A stretch of 54,927 nucleotides of DNA from an uncultured Pseudomonadota bacterium (GCA_903858165.1 CAIOHZ010000006.1:1-54927); one strand, 5' to 3'; shown: positions 26,478 through 35,684, numbered from the stretch's first letter. Notes: generated by a model not told the origin, from the letters alone. Numbers and translations are program-made.

Positions 26478-26987
26478 TCAGCTTGGATCGATGTAAAAGA
26501 GCGTTTGTCCGTGCTCGACCATGTCGGCGTCGTTCACACAGACACGCCGAACGGTTCCGCCGTGGCCCGCCTTGACGGTGGTGAACAGTTTCATCACTTC
26601 CAGCAAGCAGACGTCCGTAGCGGCTTCTACCCGCATGCCCACTTCGACAAACGGCGGAGCGCCTGGCTTCGGTGAGCGGTAGAACGTGCCGAGATTTGGC
26701 GCTGACACTGCTATCCAGTGGGCAGGTACTTCCTGAGCCGCGGCCGCTGCTGGCGCCGGTGCAGCCGCCGAGACAGCTGCTGCCGAGACAGTTGCTGTCG
26801 ACGCGGCGACAACGGGAGCGGCACGCACTTCCGGCGCACTGCGCGGCAGGGAGCCATCATCGAGACGGGCGTTCGGGTCAGTCGACAAGAACAACTGGAC
26901 GCCGTCGATCTCGACGTGCATTTCGTCCCATCCGGACGACCGGAACAGCTCGACTAAAGTCGCGATGTCCTCTGTTTTACCTTTCAT
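26478..26987 (-). CDS. Biotin carboxyl carrier protein (BCCP)
   Basis: A 169-residue protein (ATG at 26987 with GAGGGG upstream). Residues 1-40 form a small helical domain; an Ala/Pro/Val-rich flexible linker runs from about 40 to 85; the C-terminal biotinyl domain contains CLLEVMKLF with the biotin-accepting Lys133. The neighbour order ligase-BCCP-biotin carboxylase-carboxyltransferase shows it serves the catabolic carboxylase of this cluster. Confidence 0.92.
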   Translation of the reverse strand: MKGKTEDIATLVELFRSSGWDEMHVEIDGVQLFLSTDPNARLDDGSLPRSAPEVRAAPVVAASTATVSAAAVSAAAPAPAAAAAQEVPAHWIAVSAPNLGTFYRSPKPGAPPFVEVGMRVEAATDVCLLEVMKLFTTVKAGHGGTVRRVCVNDADMVEHGQTLFYIDPS

Positions 26988-27035
26988 CGTGGTTCCCCTC
27001 GACATTCGCTGAAAATTTACAGACAGGATGGATGC

Positions 27036-28505
27036 TCATGCTGTTGTAGCCAAGGCAGCAATCAACTGTTCGCGTACCGTCCTGCGCAAGATCTTGTTGG
27101 CCGCGCTTTTCGGCAACTCCGGCCAAATTTCAATCGCTTTCGGTTGCTTGAAAGCGGATAGATTGGTGCGGGCGTATTGCATTAACGCATTCGCATCAAG
27201 GCCCGCGCGACCAGTCACCACAGCCACCACGCGATCGCCCCACTTTTCGTCGGGCAAGCCCACAACCGCCGCCTCAATAACATCCGGAAACGACATCAAG
27301 ACGTCTTCCACTTCACGCGGGTAGACGTTGTAGCCCCCGGATATCAACAAGTCGTTTTTGCGATCGACGATGTAGAAGAAGCCATCTTCGTCCATGACGC
27401 CGACATCGCCGGTGTGCAACCAACCGTTGCGGAAGGCCTCTGCGGTTTGTTCGGGGCGATTCCAGTAGCCCGCCATCGTTTGCGGACCGCGGCAAACTAT
27501 TTCTCCCCGTTCTCCGGGAGGCAGAGGGCGATCTTTTTCATCCCAGATGGCTACTTCCACAACTGAGAAAGGGCGACCGCAGGACGCCTCGCGGTCATGA
27601 TGCTCTGGCTTCAGGAAAGTGATGCACATCGGGCTTTCGGCTTGGCCGTAGCACTGCGCGAACAGACGGCCAAAGCGCGCCTCAGCGCGTTTCATCAGCG
27701 CCGGAGAGATGGACGCTGCACCATAAGCGATACGGCGGAACGACAGCTTGGCGGTGTCGATATTGCGCGCCTCAAGCAACATCGCAATCATGGTCGGCAC
27801 CAGGAACGTGGCGCTAGCCTTGGACTGTTCCGCCAACTTCAGGAATTCTTCCGCATCGAACTTCGGCATGACAACGGCATGCGCCCCACGGACCAGTGCG
27901 GGTAGAAAGAAGGCACCTGAAGCATGCGCTATCGGCGCGGCGTGCAGGAATACATCCCCTTCGTTTATCTCCGGCACAAGATCGGTGAGAAACGCGCTGA
28001 GTTCGGTCAATTCACCCCGCGTAGTCAGGATGACTGCCTTGGATTTGCCGGTGGTTCCGCCGGTATAGCCGAAGCGCAAGGCCTCATCCAGCTCTCGGTC
28101 CACACTGCACGGATCGCTTCTGCCGGAACTGACCATGCTTGCCAGTTCGGCGCGCCCAATAAGAATTTCGGCATTCAGACCGTCGAGATCGTCGTGGATG
28201 ACAGCACGGCTAGCGCTGTCTTGAACCTTGTAGACATGGTTCGCTAGGGTTTCTCGCACATTGAGTTGCACCCGAACCAAGCCGGCTTTGGCCAATGCGT
28301 AGTAGACGATGAGGCATTCGATGGAGTTCGGCAGGATGACACTGACGTGGTCACCTTTTTGCAGGCCACGGTCCAGAAGAGCGTTACCTACACGGTCGGT
28401 CGCAGCATCGAAGTCGGCAAAACTGAGGGTAGTGCTACCCTCAGTCAGGCAAGGCGCGGAACCGAACTGGCGCGCCGCGCGACGTATCAGTGAACCAATC
28501 TGCAT
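27036..28505 (-). CDS. AMP-forming acyl-CoA synthetase (class I adenylate-forming)
   Basis: A 489-residue ligase with the P-loop GYTGGTTGKSKAVIL, the YGQAESPMC motif in place of YGxTE, the hinge/A8 region VDRKNDLLISGGYNVYPREVED and the C-terminal catalytic Lys in PKSAANKILRR. It activates a carboxylic acid to its CoA thioester in the cytoplasm, most likely the entry step of the intracellular pathway. It is first in a leftward unit with BCCP, biotin carboxylase and carboxyltransferase; the promoter about 110 bp upstream carries the shared operator, matching a TetR that senses substrate or its CoA ester (inference). Confidence 0.92.
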   Translation of the reverse strand: MQIGSLIRRAARQFGSAPCLTEGSTTLSFADFDAATDRVGNALLDRGLQKGDHVSVILPNSIECLIVYYALAKAGLVRVQLNVRETLANHVYKVQDSASRAVIHDDLDGLNAEILIGRAELASMVSSGRSDPCSVDRELDEALRFGYTGGTTGKSKAVILTTRGELTELSAFLTDLVPEINEGDVFLHAAPIAHASGAFFLPALVRGAHAVVMPKFDAEEFLKLAEQSKASATFLVPTMIAMLLEARNIDTAKLSFRRIAYGAASISPALMKRAEARFGRLFAQCYGQAESPMCITFLKPEHHDREASCGRPFSVVEVAIWDEKDRPLPPGERGEIVCRGPQTMAGYWNRPEQTAEAFRNGWLHTGDVGVMDEDGFFYIVDRKNDLLISGGYNVYPREVEDVLMSFPDVIEAAVVGLPDEKWGDRVVAVVTGRAGLDANALMQYARTNLSAFKQPKAIEIWPELPKSAANKILRRTVREQLIAALATTA

Positions 28506-28615
28506 GTCGACCCAATCCCCCGAATTCGTCCCCGAAACCGTCTCTGCCGACTAATCGGCGCAAACCTTCGGCGCAAACGTCATGGCAACCCCCAAGGCAA
28601 GCCCGAGCACGAATA

Positions 28616-28645
28616 TTTATATATGTGTCAAACATGTCTGTCAAC
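28616..28645 (-). promoter_or_regulatory. Strong promoter with shared operator box upstream of ligase/carboxylase unit
   Basis: On the minus strand TTGACA (28639-28644) is 17 bp from TATAAA (28616-28621), a near-consensus sigma-70 promoter, with the operator core ATGTTTGACA filling the spacer. It is 111 bp before the ligase ATG, in the 228-bp gap after the tetR gene. A repressor bound here would block RNA polymerase directly. The rest of the gap shows nothing further. Confidence 0.7.
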
Positions 28646-28733
28646 TACTGAGGCATGACAGATCTGACGCCGTTCGGAAGGAACCCGGGGCAACTCGAGA
28701 CAAAGACTCCGGGCGAACTAGCCGTCGGCGAAA

Positions 28734-29420
28734 TTACGGGGTCGTGGGACCTACCCAACGCACCTGATTGTCACCAGTCCGCCCATAGGCGCGGTGAATC
28801 GATGTATAGGTCCACTTGATGAGATCATCGAGCCGGTCAAAGCTGCTGCCAGATCGCGTTGCCTGCCCCGACACCGAGACAAGGCTGGTGATTTGGAGAG
28901 TAATGCCCGCCTGCGGGGCCTCTTCTACCAATTCACCACTCAGCACTGCCAGCCGCACACCCTCGGCGATGAAATCTTCGATTTTCTGTAGGGTGCTGCG
29001 CATCACCCGCTTCATGGGTGTGGAAAGCGCATCTGCGTCCATGGTGAAACGCGCCAACAAACCCCAAGAATGGCCACCCTTTCCACCGGGATTGAATTCC
29101 AGATAGTGGTCGTACATCCAGTCACGAGTACTGATCAATTTGGAAAACAAGGTGGTGGAGGGGTCGGCCCAAATTTTCTTCATGGACGCCAAAGTGGCAT
29201 CGGAGACCTGCATCAACACGGCTTCTGCCAGCATCGGCTTGACGCGGAAGTAGTAGTGGATATTGGAATGACTGATGCCCAACTCTTTGGCGATGTTCAG
29301 GTAGCTGACACCGTGATAGCCGTGCGCGATGAACAGTCGAGCCGCCGCTTCAACAATCCGCGCCTGCTGGTCTGCACCCGGCGCATTGTCTTCCGGCAAG
29401 GTTTTTTTGGTTCTGGCCAT
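28734..29420 (-). CDS. TetR/AcrR-family transcriptional regulator
   Basis: A 228-residue regulator. The N-terminal domain ARIVEAAARLFIAHGYHGVS leads into a helix-turn-helix and ends with the typical SHSNIHYYFRVK helix-3/4 signature; residues from about 75 form the ligand-binding helical domain. TetR proteins of this type usually repress catabolic operons and are released by an acyl-CoA or the substrate. Its own promoter (29591-29620) has the box found at four other promoters of the cluster, so autoregulation and control of the whole 1-29 kb region are likely (inference). Confidence 0.92.
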   Translation of the reverse strand: MARTKKTLPEDNAPGADQQARIVEAAARLFIAHGYHGVSYLNIAKELGISHSNIHYYFRVKPMLAEAVLMQVSDATLASMKKIWADPSTTLFSKLISTRDWMYDHYLEFNPGGKGGHSWGLLARFTMDADALSTPMKRVMRSTLQKIEDFIAEGVRLAVLSGELVEEAPQAGITLQITSLVSVSGQATRSGSSFDRLDDLIKWTYTSIHRAYGRTGDNQVRWVGPTTP

Positions 29421-29590
29421 GACTCAAACCCCAGTTCTTTTTAGCGCCGTCCCTGGCTGCAGGTACTCTTTTCCGCATATTGCACGCGGGCCGAGGAACC
29501 CCTGAGCGGCCTTCGAAAACGCTGAGCAGAAAACGGCAAAATTGACGTAATATAGTTCGCGCAGCGCACCACCAAGTAGCGTAGACAGAC

Positions 29591-29620
29591 CTGATATAAC
29601 TGTCAAACGTTTGTGTAAAA
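29591..29620 (-). promoter_or_regulatory. Promoter with shared operator box upstream of tetR
   Basis: On the minus strand TTTACA (29614-29619) and TATCAG (29591-29596) are 17 bp apart, with ACGTTTGACA in the spacer. CAAACGTTTG at the core is a perfect 10-bp palindrome, the most symmetric of the five copies. It lies 171 bp before the tetR ATG, within the 268-bp gap between tetR and the permease gene. Confidence 0.55.
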
Positions 29621-29688
29621 TCCGTATCTTTTCCGTGCGAATGCTGTCCGCAATCTCAGCAAAGCCGCGCTTATGCGTATATCCGCTG

Positions 29689-30984
29689 TCATTTCTCGCG
29701 CATCTTCAGGCGATAGCGGGTCTCTACGAGCAGCGTCCCGCCCAGCGCAACAAGCAAAAAGACAAGGGTTTCTGGCGCGGCCCTGAGCCCATCAATGACC
29801 AGAAATGTGAAAAGCGCGAGGTTGACGAGGGCGCCCGACCACAGCACCCACGCGCGCGCACCCGTCTGGCGGCGAATGCGCAAATGACCCAGCATCGTGG
29901 CACTGAAGAACAGCAGAAACGCCATGCTGGCCATTTTCCCGACGGCAATCAATGGGAAATACAGGATCAGCAGAATGACGATGCCTGCGGAAAGCAGTAG
30001 GGGTCGGTGAGGTTGCTGCCCTAGTACACGGCGCATCAGGTTCGCAGCCGGATGATCGCCAATCACCGCAGTCAAAATCCGGGACGCTGTAAAGATGGAG
30101 GCGTTCACCGCGGCGGCGCAAGCCAACAAAGCGGCAATGGCGATGACCTTGGCGCCGGCACTTCCCGCGATAATCTCCGCGGCGGCCCCCAACAGGTTTC
30201 CGGCGTTCGCTGCCAATACTTCAGGCGGCGTTACCTGTACGGCCACCCAACTGACCACAAAGTAGAGCGCGCTGATAACGCCGATGGCAATGAACATTGC
30301 GCGCGGTACCGTCTTGGCGGGGTCGGCCATGGACTGCGAAGCGCTTACGACCATGCCAAAGCCCTGGAAATTGATATAAAGCATGGCGGTCGCCACCAAG
30401 ACACCTTCCCATGAGACGCCAGAGAAGTTCGGCAACACAGGATGGACACGCGCTATGCCTACCGCGCTGAACCACAAAAGCGCCAAGAAGACGATGGCGA
30501 TAAGCGCGCTCGCGACGCGTCCGACCCTGTTTGGTCCCAACAGATTGACCAAACCACATAGCACCACTAGCGCTGCTGGTAGCAGCTTCAGCTGAGTAGT
30601 TGTTAGGAATGGCCCCGCCAGCACGCTGATATACGCGGAAAAACCAGCCGCATAGAGCGCGGTAGAAAGCAGAAAGCAAACATACAAGAAGAGATTGATC
30701 CAGCCCGACAGCAGCCCTGGGCCGTAGCACACCAGGGCGAAGCGGGCTGGACCGCCTGGGCCGGGGTAAGCGGCAGCGAGCTTCGAGACGGCGTAGACGC
30801 TGAAAAGAATAGCCACGCTCGCGAGCATGAACGCGATAGGGAAGTTGGTGCCGTCCGCCAAATACGCGTGGCCGAGGATGGAAAACAAACCAGACCCCAT
30901 CATGCCGCTGAGGCTGAGGGCAACTCCGGAGACCAGACCCACTTGAGGAAGGCCGCGTTTCGCCGCGGAAGGGTTCTCGTCCAT
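29689..30984 (-). CDS. APC-superfamily amino-acid/amine permease
   Basis: From the ATG at 30984 (MDENPSAAKRG; a GTG at 30999 is an alternative) the protein has 431 residues and about 12 hydrophobic segments. The first segment holds VALSLSGMMGSGLFSILG, the G-S/M-G-S-G-(L/I)-F unwound-helix motif of APC transporters. It probably imports an amino acid or amine with protons; specificity cannot be read. It does not share the operator box strictly (only a half-like TTGTTTGACA at about 31086-31095 upstream), so it may be outside the TetR regulon. Confidence 0.85.
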   Translation of the reverse strand: MDENPSAAKRGLPQVGLVSGVALSLSGMMGSGLFSILGHAYLADGTNFPIAFMLASVAILFSVYAVSKLAAAYPGPGGPARFALVCYGPGLLSGWINLFLYVCFLLSTALYAAGFSAYISVLAGPFLTTTQLKLLPAALVVLCGLVNLLGPNRVGRVASALIAIVFLALLWFSAVGIARVHPVLPNFSGVSWEGVLVATAMLYINFQGFGMVVSASQSMADPAKTVPRAMFIAIGVISALYFVVSWVAVQVTPPEVLAANAGNLLGAAAEIIAGSAGAKVIAIAALLACAAAVNASIFTASRILTAVIGDHPAANLMRRVLGQQPHRPLLLSAGIVILLILYFPLIAVGKMASMAFLLFFSATMLGHLRIRRQTGARAWVLWSGALVNLALFTFLVIDGLRAAPETLVFLLVALGGTLLVETRYRLKMREK

Positions 30985-31165
30985 TGGCGCAGGCTCCACG
31001 TCGAGTAATGCGCCTGAGCGAGTTCAAGCCGCCCAGTGATGGTACGTGATACGCAATGTTTCGAGTCTCTACGATTGTCGGCTTGCCTGTCAAACAAACC
31101 ATAGCCACGGTACGTTTTTATTCGCGCGCGACGCTGGGTGACCGCTGCCAATACGAGACTGCACC

Positions 31166-31333
31166 ATGTCCATCAGCTTGCTTGAAGAGTTCCTGCTGCT
31201 AACGCTGGAAGATGAAGGCGGGCAGTTCGACACCGTCTCGGAAATCTTCCTGACTGAGGGCGTTGCAGGAGCCAGCGTGGTATTTCGCTGTGGTGGCGCT
31301 GCTTACGGCCGTATTGGCCGCACCGATGCGTAG
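31166..31333 (+). pseudogene. GPP34 (GOLPH3/Vps74)-like N-terminal fragment, probably decayed
   Basis: A 55-codon frame begins LLEEFLLLTLEDEGGQF, matching the opening of bacterial GPP34-family proteins as I remember them (EELLLLALDDE..G), which are normally over 200 residues. The match fades after GVAGA; the +1 frame then reads on with VLAAPMRSLDNR to a stop at about 31354, which fits a frameshift. It lies alone in the 463-bp stretch between the permease and nitroreductase genes and points rightward, unlike its neighbours. It could also be a small real gene; confidence is limited. Confidence 0.4.
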
Positions 31334-31447
31334 CTTGGACAACCGCACGACTTAAAGCGCGGCCTTGCCCGCAGTCGACATGGGCGAGGCAATACGCGCG
31401 TATTGCGGAAATCACCGCTAGCCGTCCGCGAACCGAGACCGACTAAA

Positions 31448-32125
31448 TTACGGCGGCATGAACGTCGAGATGCCAGACAGAGGCTTCCGAACCAGATCAG
31501 GAACAACAGCGTCGGCGCCAGGATATCCAACGACCAGCAGCAAGTATGGGCGCTCAATCGCACGAGGTCGGTTCAGGATATCGGTAAGAAAACTCATCGG
31601 GTTCGGCGTGTGCGTCAGCGACACCAAGCCGGCACTGTGCACGGCGGCAATCATGAAACCCATCGCGATACCAACCGACTCGTCGGTGTAGTAGTGCTTG
31701 ACCTTAGTTCCATCCGGCAGCCGCTCGTAGCGCTTTAAGAACACCGCGATCAGCCACGGAGCAGTCTCAAGGTACGGCTTGTGCTCGTCGGTTCCCAGCG
31801 GCCGCAAGGCATCCAGCCATTCCTTGGGCGCACGACGATGATAGAAGTTCCGTTCTTCCTCTTCAGCCGCAATCCGAATTTTTGCCTTCGTGGCCGGGTC
31901 GGAAACAGCAACGAAGTGCCAGGGCTGCTGGTGGGCGCCGCTTGGCGCAGTACCGGCAGCTAGAAGGCATTTCTCGATGATGGAACGAGGCACTGGTCTA
32001 TCGGAAAACTGGCGGACCGTCCGCCGGCGCTGCAGCAGTTCCTCGAATTCATCAACACGCTGCTGCATCACGTCCGCAGGCAGCTCGCGATAACTTTTCA
32101 GTGGTACGAAACGTGGTTCATTCAT
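31448..32125 (-). CDS. Iodotyrosine-deiodinase-like flavin nitroreductase
   Basis: A 225-residue nitroreductase-fold protein closely resembling animal iodotyrosine deiodinase (IYD) along its length: [32 protein letters not shown], the lid [16 protein letters not shown], and [19 protein letters not shown]. Residues Glu91, Tyr95 and Lys116 align with the IYD lid residues (human Glu157, Tyr161, Lys182) that hold the amino-acid zwitterion of the substrate. IYD uses FMN and NADPH-derived electrons to remove halogen from iodo-, bromo- or chlorotyrosine. Unlike IYD it has no N-terminal membrane anchor, as in known bacterial homologues. It is the last gene of a leftward peptide-utilisation cluster. 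Confidence 0.88.
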   Translation of the reverse strand: MNEPRFVPLKSYRELPADVMQQRVDEFEELLQRRRTVRQFSDRPVPRSIIEKCLLAAGTAPSGAHQQPWHFVAVSDPATKAKIRIAAEEEERNFYHRRAPKEWLDALRPLGTDEHKPYLETAPWLIAVFLKRYERLPDGTKVKHYYTDESVGIAMGFMIAAVHSAGLVSLTHTPNPMSFLTDILNRPRAIERPYLLLVVGYPGADAVVPDLVRKPLSGISTFMPP

Positions 32126-32232
32126 GACTATACCTCGAGGACGAATGTAGGAAGACTACAGACAGCGAGGCGAGCTGGGTTCCCCGCAGAACAATCATTT
32201 GCCGTCATCAAGCAAAACTTTGCAGCGGCCAT

Positions 32233-33630
32233 TCAAGGACAAGGCAGTACCGGACTAACGCTTCGCGTAAAAAACAAAGCGTCGTAAGCATTGCCGACAG
32301 AAATGGTATTGAGGGGCGGCGCTCCGAACTCATCACGATCTACTTTTAGCCAGTCCGTAACGTCACGCGGGGCAGACCGCAAGTCCAGCAAGAACGACGG
32401 CTTTTCGACAGCCGAGAACAGCGCCTCCACGGTACCCGGCGGCGGCGCAATCGAAGGCCGGCCACATTGCGCAGGTATCTCGGCGAAGAGATGCGCAAGC
32501 ATGAAATTTTCGCGCCCATAACGCTGCTTCATGTACATACCGACCATGGGAGGCAGGGTGACTGTTCCTACGGGTGGCGGGAGATGGATGCGGGAAGGGG
32601 TATACATCAGATGGCCGCGATGCATGAAGACCAGAATGCGAGCGTTGGGCGCCATCTGCTGCAAAACCCATTCCAAATTCTCTGCTTTGGTGTGGTCTGC
32701 CGACGCGACCGTCGGATACATTCCGGCATACCCGTCTTTCGGCTTCCAGCCGATGGGGATCCAGCGCAAGTAGCTATCGACCTGCCTAGCCGAAATGGCT
32801 GCTCGGTAGGCCACCGCATATTCCCGGCGGGAGGTTGCAGCAGTCCACTGGGTTTCGTGAATCTCGAACTCGGCGATAATGTCCGCCACCGTGCTGGTCA
32901 TCCGGTCACGGTCAGCCTGCGTCAATTCCGTATATTGGTTCGAAGCTTCCTTGATCCTGTCCAGCTTTAGGTAAGGGAGCAGATTCGCGACGCGCGCACG
33001 AAATGCATCCGCTTTGTTGGTGTCTCGCTTTTTCAGATAGTCCAGAGCAATCTGTAGCGGTAGCGTCATATCGGTTTCGTTTCCCGAAACGTCTACGCCA
33101 TAAAACTCTATTTTTCGCGAAGTCTTTGGGTCGTCATTGTAAGAGCGCATCCAGCGCATCAAGTCTGCCTCTTGTGGCAGGCGCGCGAACCCGAAACTGA
33201 AACCGCGCTGTGCAACGCCTGCAAGGTCGTCCGTACCACCGAGCACGTAGTTGTTAACCTCGAACCCTTCCGCGATGCCCGACTCGATGGCAATGGCTGT
33301 GAAGCCCATCCGCTGCACGAGAAAGCGAAAAAGACGGTTTCTGAATTCCAGCGGCTCCGCGACGCCATGCATGCCTTCCCCCAGCGAAACGATTCGTGCC
33401 TCCCCGATCATCGCCCGCAGCGGCTCGAGATCACGAAAATCGTCTTTTTCCATTGGGGATACATGGCCCACTGGATGGAGATTCCTCTGAACCCACGTGC
33501 TGACCGTGGATTCCGCTGACGGCGCTGCAATCGCCACAGCAATACTCCCCATCGTGAGCGTAAGTGCCGCCGCGATTCGGACAAGCAATGAGCGCCATTT
33601 CTGCCGTCTTTCAATGCTAAAGAATTGCAT
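32233..33630 (-). CDS. Exported erythromycin-esterase-family protein
   Basis: A 465-residue protein with a signal peptide (about 12-35, ending AIAA) followed by an EreA/B-like domain: IVSLGEGMHGVAEPL (the GExxHG motif with the catalytic His), then IAIESGIAEGFEVNNYVLGG, and FYGVDVSG further on. Family members hydrolyse macrolide lactones or unknown esters. Being exported and embedded in an uptake cluster, it may open a lactone or ester of a natural product; antibiotic resistance cannot be claimed from sequence. It lies 15 bp after the transporter gene. Confidence 0.88.
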   Translation of the reverse strand: MQFFSIERRQKWRSLLVRIAAALTLTMGSIAVAIAAPSAESTVSTWVQRNLHPVGHVSPMEKDDFRDLEPLRAMIGEARIVSLGEGMHGVAEPLEFRNRLFRFLVQRMGFTAIAIESGIAEGFEVNNYVLGGTDDLAGVAQRGFSFGFARLPQEADLMRWMRSYNDDPKTSRKIEFYGVDVSGNETDMTLPLQIALDYLKKRDTNKADAFRARVANLLPYLKLDRIKEASNQYTELTQADRDRMTSTVADIIAEFEIHETQWTAATSRREYAVAYRAAISARQVDSYLRWIPIGWKPKDGYAGMYPTVASADHTKAENLEWVLQQMAPNARILVFMHRGHLMYTPSRIHLPPPVGTVTLPPMVGMYMKQRYGRENFMLAHLFAEIPAQCGRPSIAPPPGTVEALFSAVEKPSFLLDLRSAPRDVTDWLKVDRDEFGAPPLNTISVGNAYDALFFTRSVSPVLPCP

Positions 33631-33645
33631 GGCCAGTCTCCGTCG

Positions 33646-35028
33646 TCAGTGGGCAATTGCCGAGTTCACTTGATCGCGAGTTGCTCGCGCCTCTAGGGAC
33701 TGCAGGCGCGAAATAATGACTCGATGTCGGCGCGCGTCTATCGGGAAATACCAGATAAGTGGCACTACTATTGCGAGCAAAACTGCTGGAATGACACTGA
33801 ACGTAGTGAGCAGCGCCCACGTGCCGGTCACAGACTGTTCTGCAAGCCTGGCATCAAACCCGCCGTAACTGATAAGCGCGATGGCGAGCGCTGCACCAAA
33901 GCCAGGGACGGCTTTGTACATGACGTTGTAGATGGCGAAATAGGTTCCGGCGTGGTCCACGCCAAAACGTAGTTTGCCGTAATCGATGACATCAGCCAGC
34001 ACGGCGGGCGCAGCGACTGGAAATCCGGCGTAAAGCAAGATTACAAGCAACTGTACCGCCACCATTCCCGTGACGCCGGTGGGTCCAGGCGGGACGAACA
34101 GGAAAAGCAAGATTGCCAGCGCTCCTCCGGCCGAGCCGGCGGCCCACGCTCGCTGTTTTCCGAAGTGACGGCAGGCCCAACCCCAAGCAGGCACGGCCAA
34201 CGCTCCTAAGGGTAGGGTAAAAAGGAAAAGTGCCGCCATCCACATCCCCAGGTGCAAGTAACTGTCGATGTAAAAAAACATCACTCCGTTCATGATTCCG
34301 GAGGCGAGGTTGTATAGAAAAAACAATAGAGCGAAACGCAACAAAGGGCGGTTTTTAATAATTCCGCGCCATACGTTCCGCGGTGCCTGCGTAATGACTT
34401 TCGTCGCGCCGGCAGGAACAGTAACTGCCGCCACCAATGACAGCACCGGCAAGAGCACTATCGCCAGAATCGCTGTCCATCGCAGGCTCTGTAGCGTGAA
34501 CTCCGTGGTGGGGAACATAGGCAGGTAAGGAATGGCGGCAAAGGTAATTGCGCCGCCGTACATGGCAATACCCCGCCAAGTAGCGAGCCGCGTGCGCTCA
34601 TGGTAGTCGGTACTTATTTCGGCCATCCACGCGACATAAGGCACCTCGGCAATGGCCCAACTGATATAGGTCAACATCAGCCAAGTGCCGAAATACCAGA
34701 CGGTTACTGGTGGCGCTGGTGCAAACAGAAACCAACAGGTTACAGCGCTCAACAAAGAGCCCGATAACAGCCACGCCCTGCGAACGCCCCCACGAGCACA
34801 ATGCAAATCTGAAAAATAGCCCGCCGCGGGGCTGGCTAGGGCGTCGACGATACCTGCCACCAACAAAATAGTTGCTATAGCCTGAAGGGGAATACCAAGG
34901 TACTTCGCATACACCCCTTGAATGACGGAGCCCGTCGGGCCATGAATCATGGCCTGTGAGTAGGCAGGGGCTGCATAAGCCAGCAGCACACGCCAAGAGA
35001 GCCGCGGAGATGCGCTCGCGGAACTCAT
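33646..35028 (-). CDS. MFS transporter of the GPH (MelB-like) type
   Basis: A 460-residue inner-membrane protein with about 12 hydrophobic segments. Segment and loop patterns such as GYFSDLHCARGGVRRAWLL and VPYVAWMAEISTDYHERTRL (the MelB-type loop after helix 4) place it in the glycoside-pentoside-hexuronide:cation symporter group. Members import sugars or, in sphingomonad-like bacteria, a wide range of organic compounds. It likely carries across the inner membrane what the third TonB receptor brings in. Neighbours are the SRPBCC gene upstream and the esterase gene 15 bp downstream. Confidence 0.88.
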   Translation of the reverse strand: MSSASASPRLSWRVLLAYAAPAYSQAMIHGPTGSVIQGVYAKYLGIPLQAIATILLVAGIVDALASPAAGYFSDLHCARGGVRRAWLLSGSLLSAVTCWFLFAPAPPVTVWYFGTWLMLTYISWAIAEVPYVAWMAEISTDYHERTRLATWRGIAMYGGAITFAAIPYLPMFPTTEFTLQSLRWTAILAIVLLPVLSLVAAVTVPAGATKVITQAPRNVWRGIIKNRPLLRFALLFFLYNLASGIMNGVMFFYIDSYLHLGMWMAALFLFTLPLGALAVPAWGWACRHFGKQRAWAAGSAGGALAILLFLFVPPGPTGVTGMVAVQLLVILLYAGFPVAAPAVLADVIDYGKLRFGVDHAGTYFAIYNVMYKAVPGFGAALAIALISYGGFDARLAEQSVTGTWALLTTFSVIPAVLLAIVVPLIWYFPIDARRHRVIISRLQSLEARATRDQVNSAIAH

Positions 35029-35087
35029 GTAATGCTAGAGGCGGAAAAGTGCACGATGGCTGAAGGGGGCACTAAAGCTGCAAGCAC

Positions 35088-35570
35088 TTAAGCGTTCTGC
35101 TTCATTGTTTGTTCTATCAATGTCTTCAAAGCAGCGTGGTCAGCATCGAGTTTGTCATGGGTCGCCTTGCTGATCAGAGCAACATATTCAGCTAATGGCT
35201 GACGAAGTGTGACGGTACTGTCGAGCAAACAACGCGCAATGAAGTTGGCTACCAGGAACGTTCCAGTCGAACTTTTGGAAAGCGCGTAGGAGACATAGCC
35301 GTCAGTCATTTGGTTGGCCTCCGTAGAAATGGTCTGAACGCGCCACTCACTCGGCGTGGACCGCAAGGTACGCATGATGACGTAGACCGTTTCCTCTTCT
35401 GGCCGCTGACCAATTCTCAACGTCTCGCCTTCTTCTCCCGGGCTCCCCGCAATGCGTTCGATGGAAACAATACTCGACTTCCACTCCGTCGGTCGATGCA
35501 GGTAGTCCCACACGAGTGCAGCAGGCGCGAGTATTTCAATTTCACTGCGGATTGCCAGATGAAATGTCAT
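35088..35570 (-). CDS. SRPBCC (START/Bet v1-like) domain protein
   Basis: A 160-residue protein from the ATG at 35570; a GTG at 35585 with GGAG upstream or a TTG at 35603 are possible longer starts. It opens with IRSEIEILAPAALVWDYLHRPTEWKSSI, the first strand and helix of the SRPBCC fold, and has a long C-terminal helix (KATHDKLDADHAALKTLIEQ). Members bind hydrophobic ligands or act as small hydrolases/cyclases. It lies between the TonB3 and transporter genes, so binding of the imported compound is plausible but unproven. Confidence 0.8.
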   Translation of the reverse strand: MTFHLAIRSEIEILAPAALVWDYLHRPTEWKSSIVSIERIAGSPGEEGETLRIGQRPEEETVYVIMRTLRSTPSEWRVQTISTEANQMTDGYVSYALSKSSTGTFLVANFIARCLLDSTVTLRQPLAEYVALISKATHDKLDADHAALKTLIEQTMKQNA

Positions 35571-35684
35571 TTCCGGTGTAGACACGTCTTTCAGCTCCGG
35601 CAAGGGTCGGCTTCAACAAACCTGGATTGACGGTAGCGGAATAGCAGCAGGCCTACCGAAAATTCGGTCAATCTTAATATGGAA

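Noticed and set aside
31081-31107. A sixth copy of the shared operator upstream of the APC permease
   Set aside because: Only one half (TTGTTTGACA on the minus strand) matches; the second half and the promoter spacing are missing.
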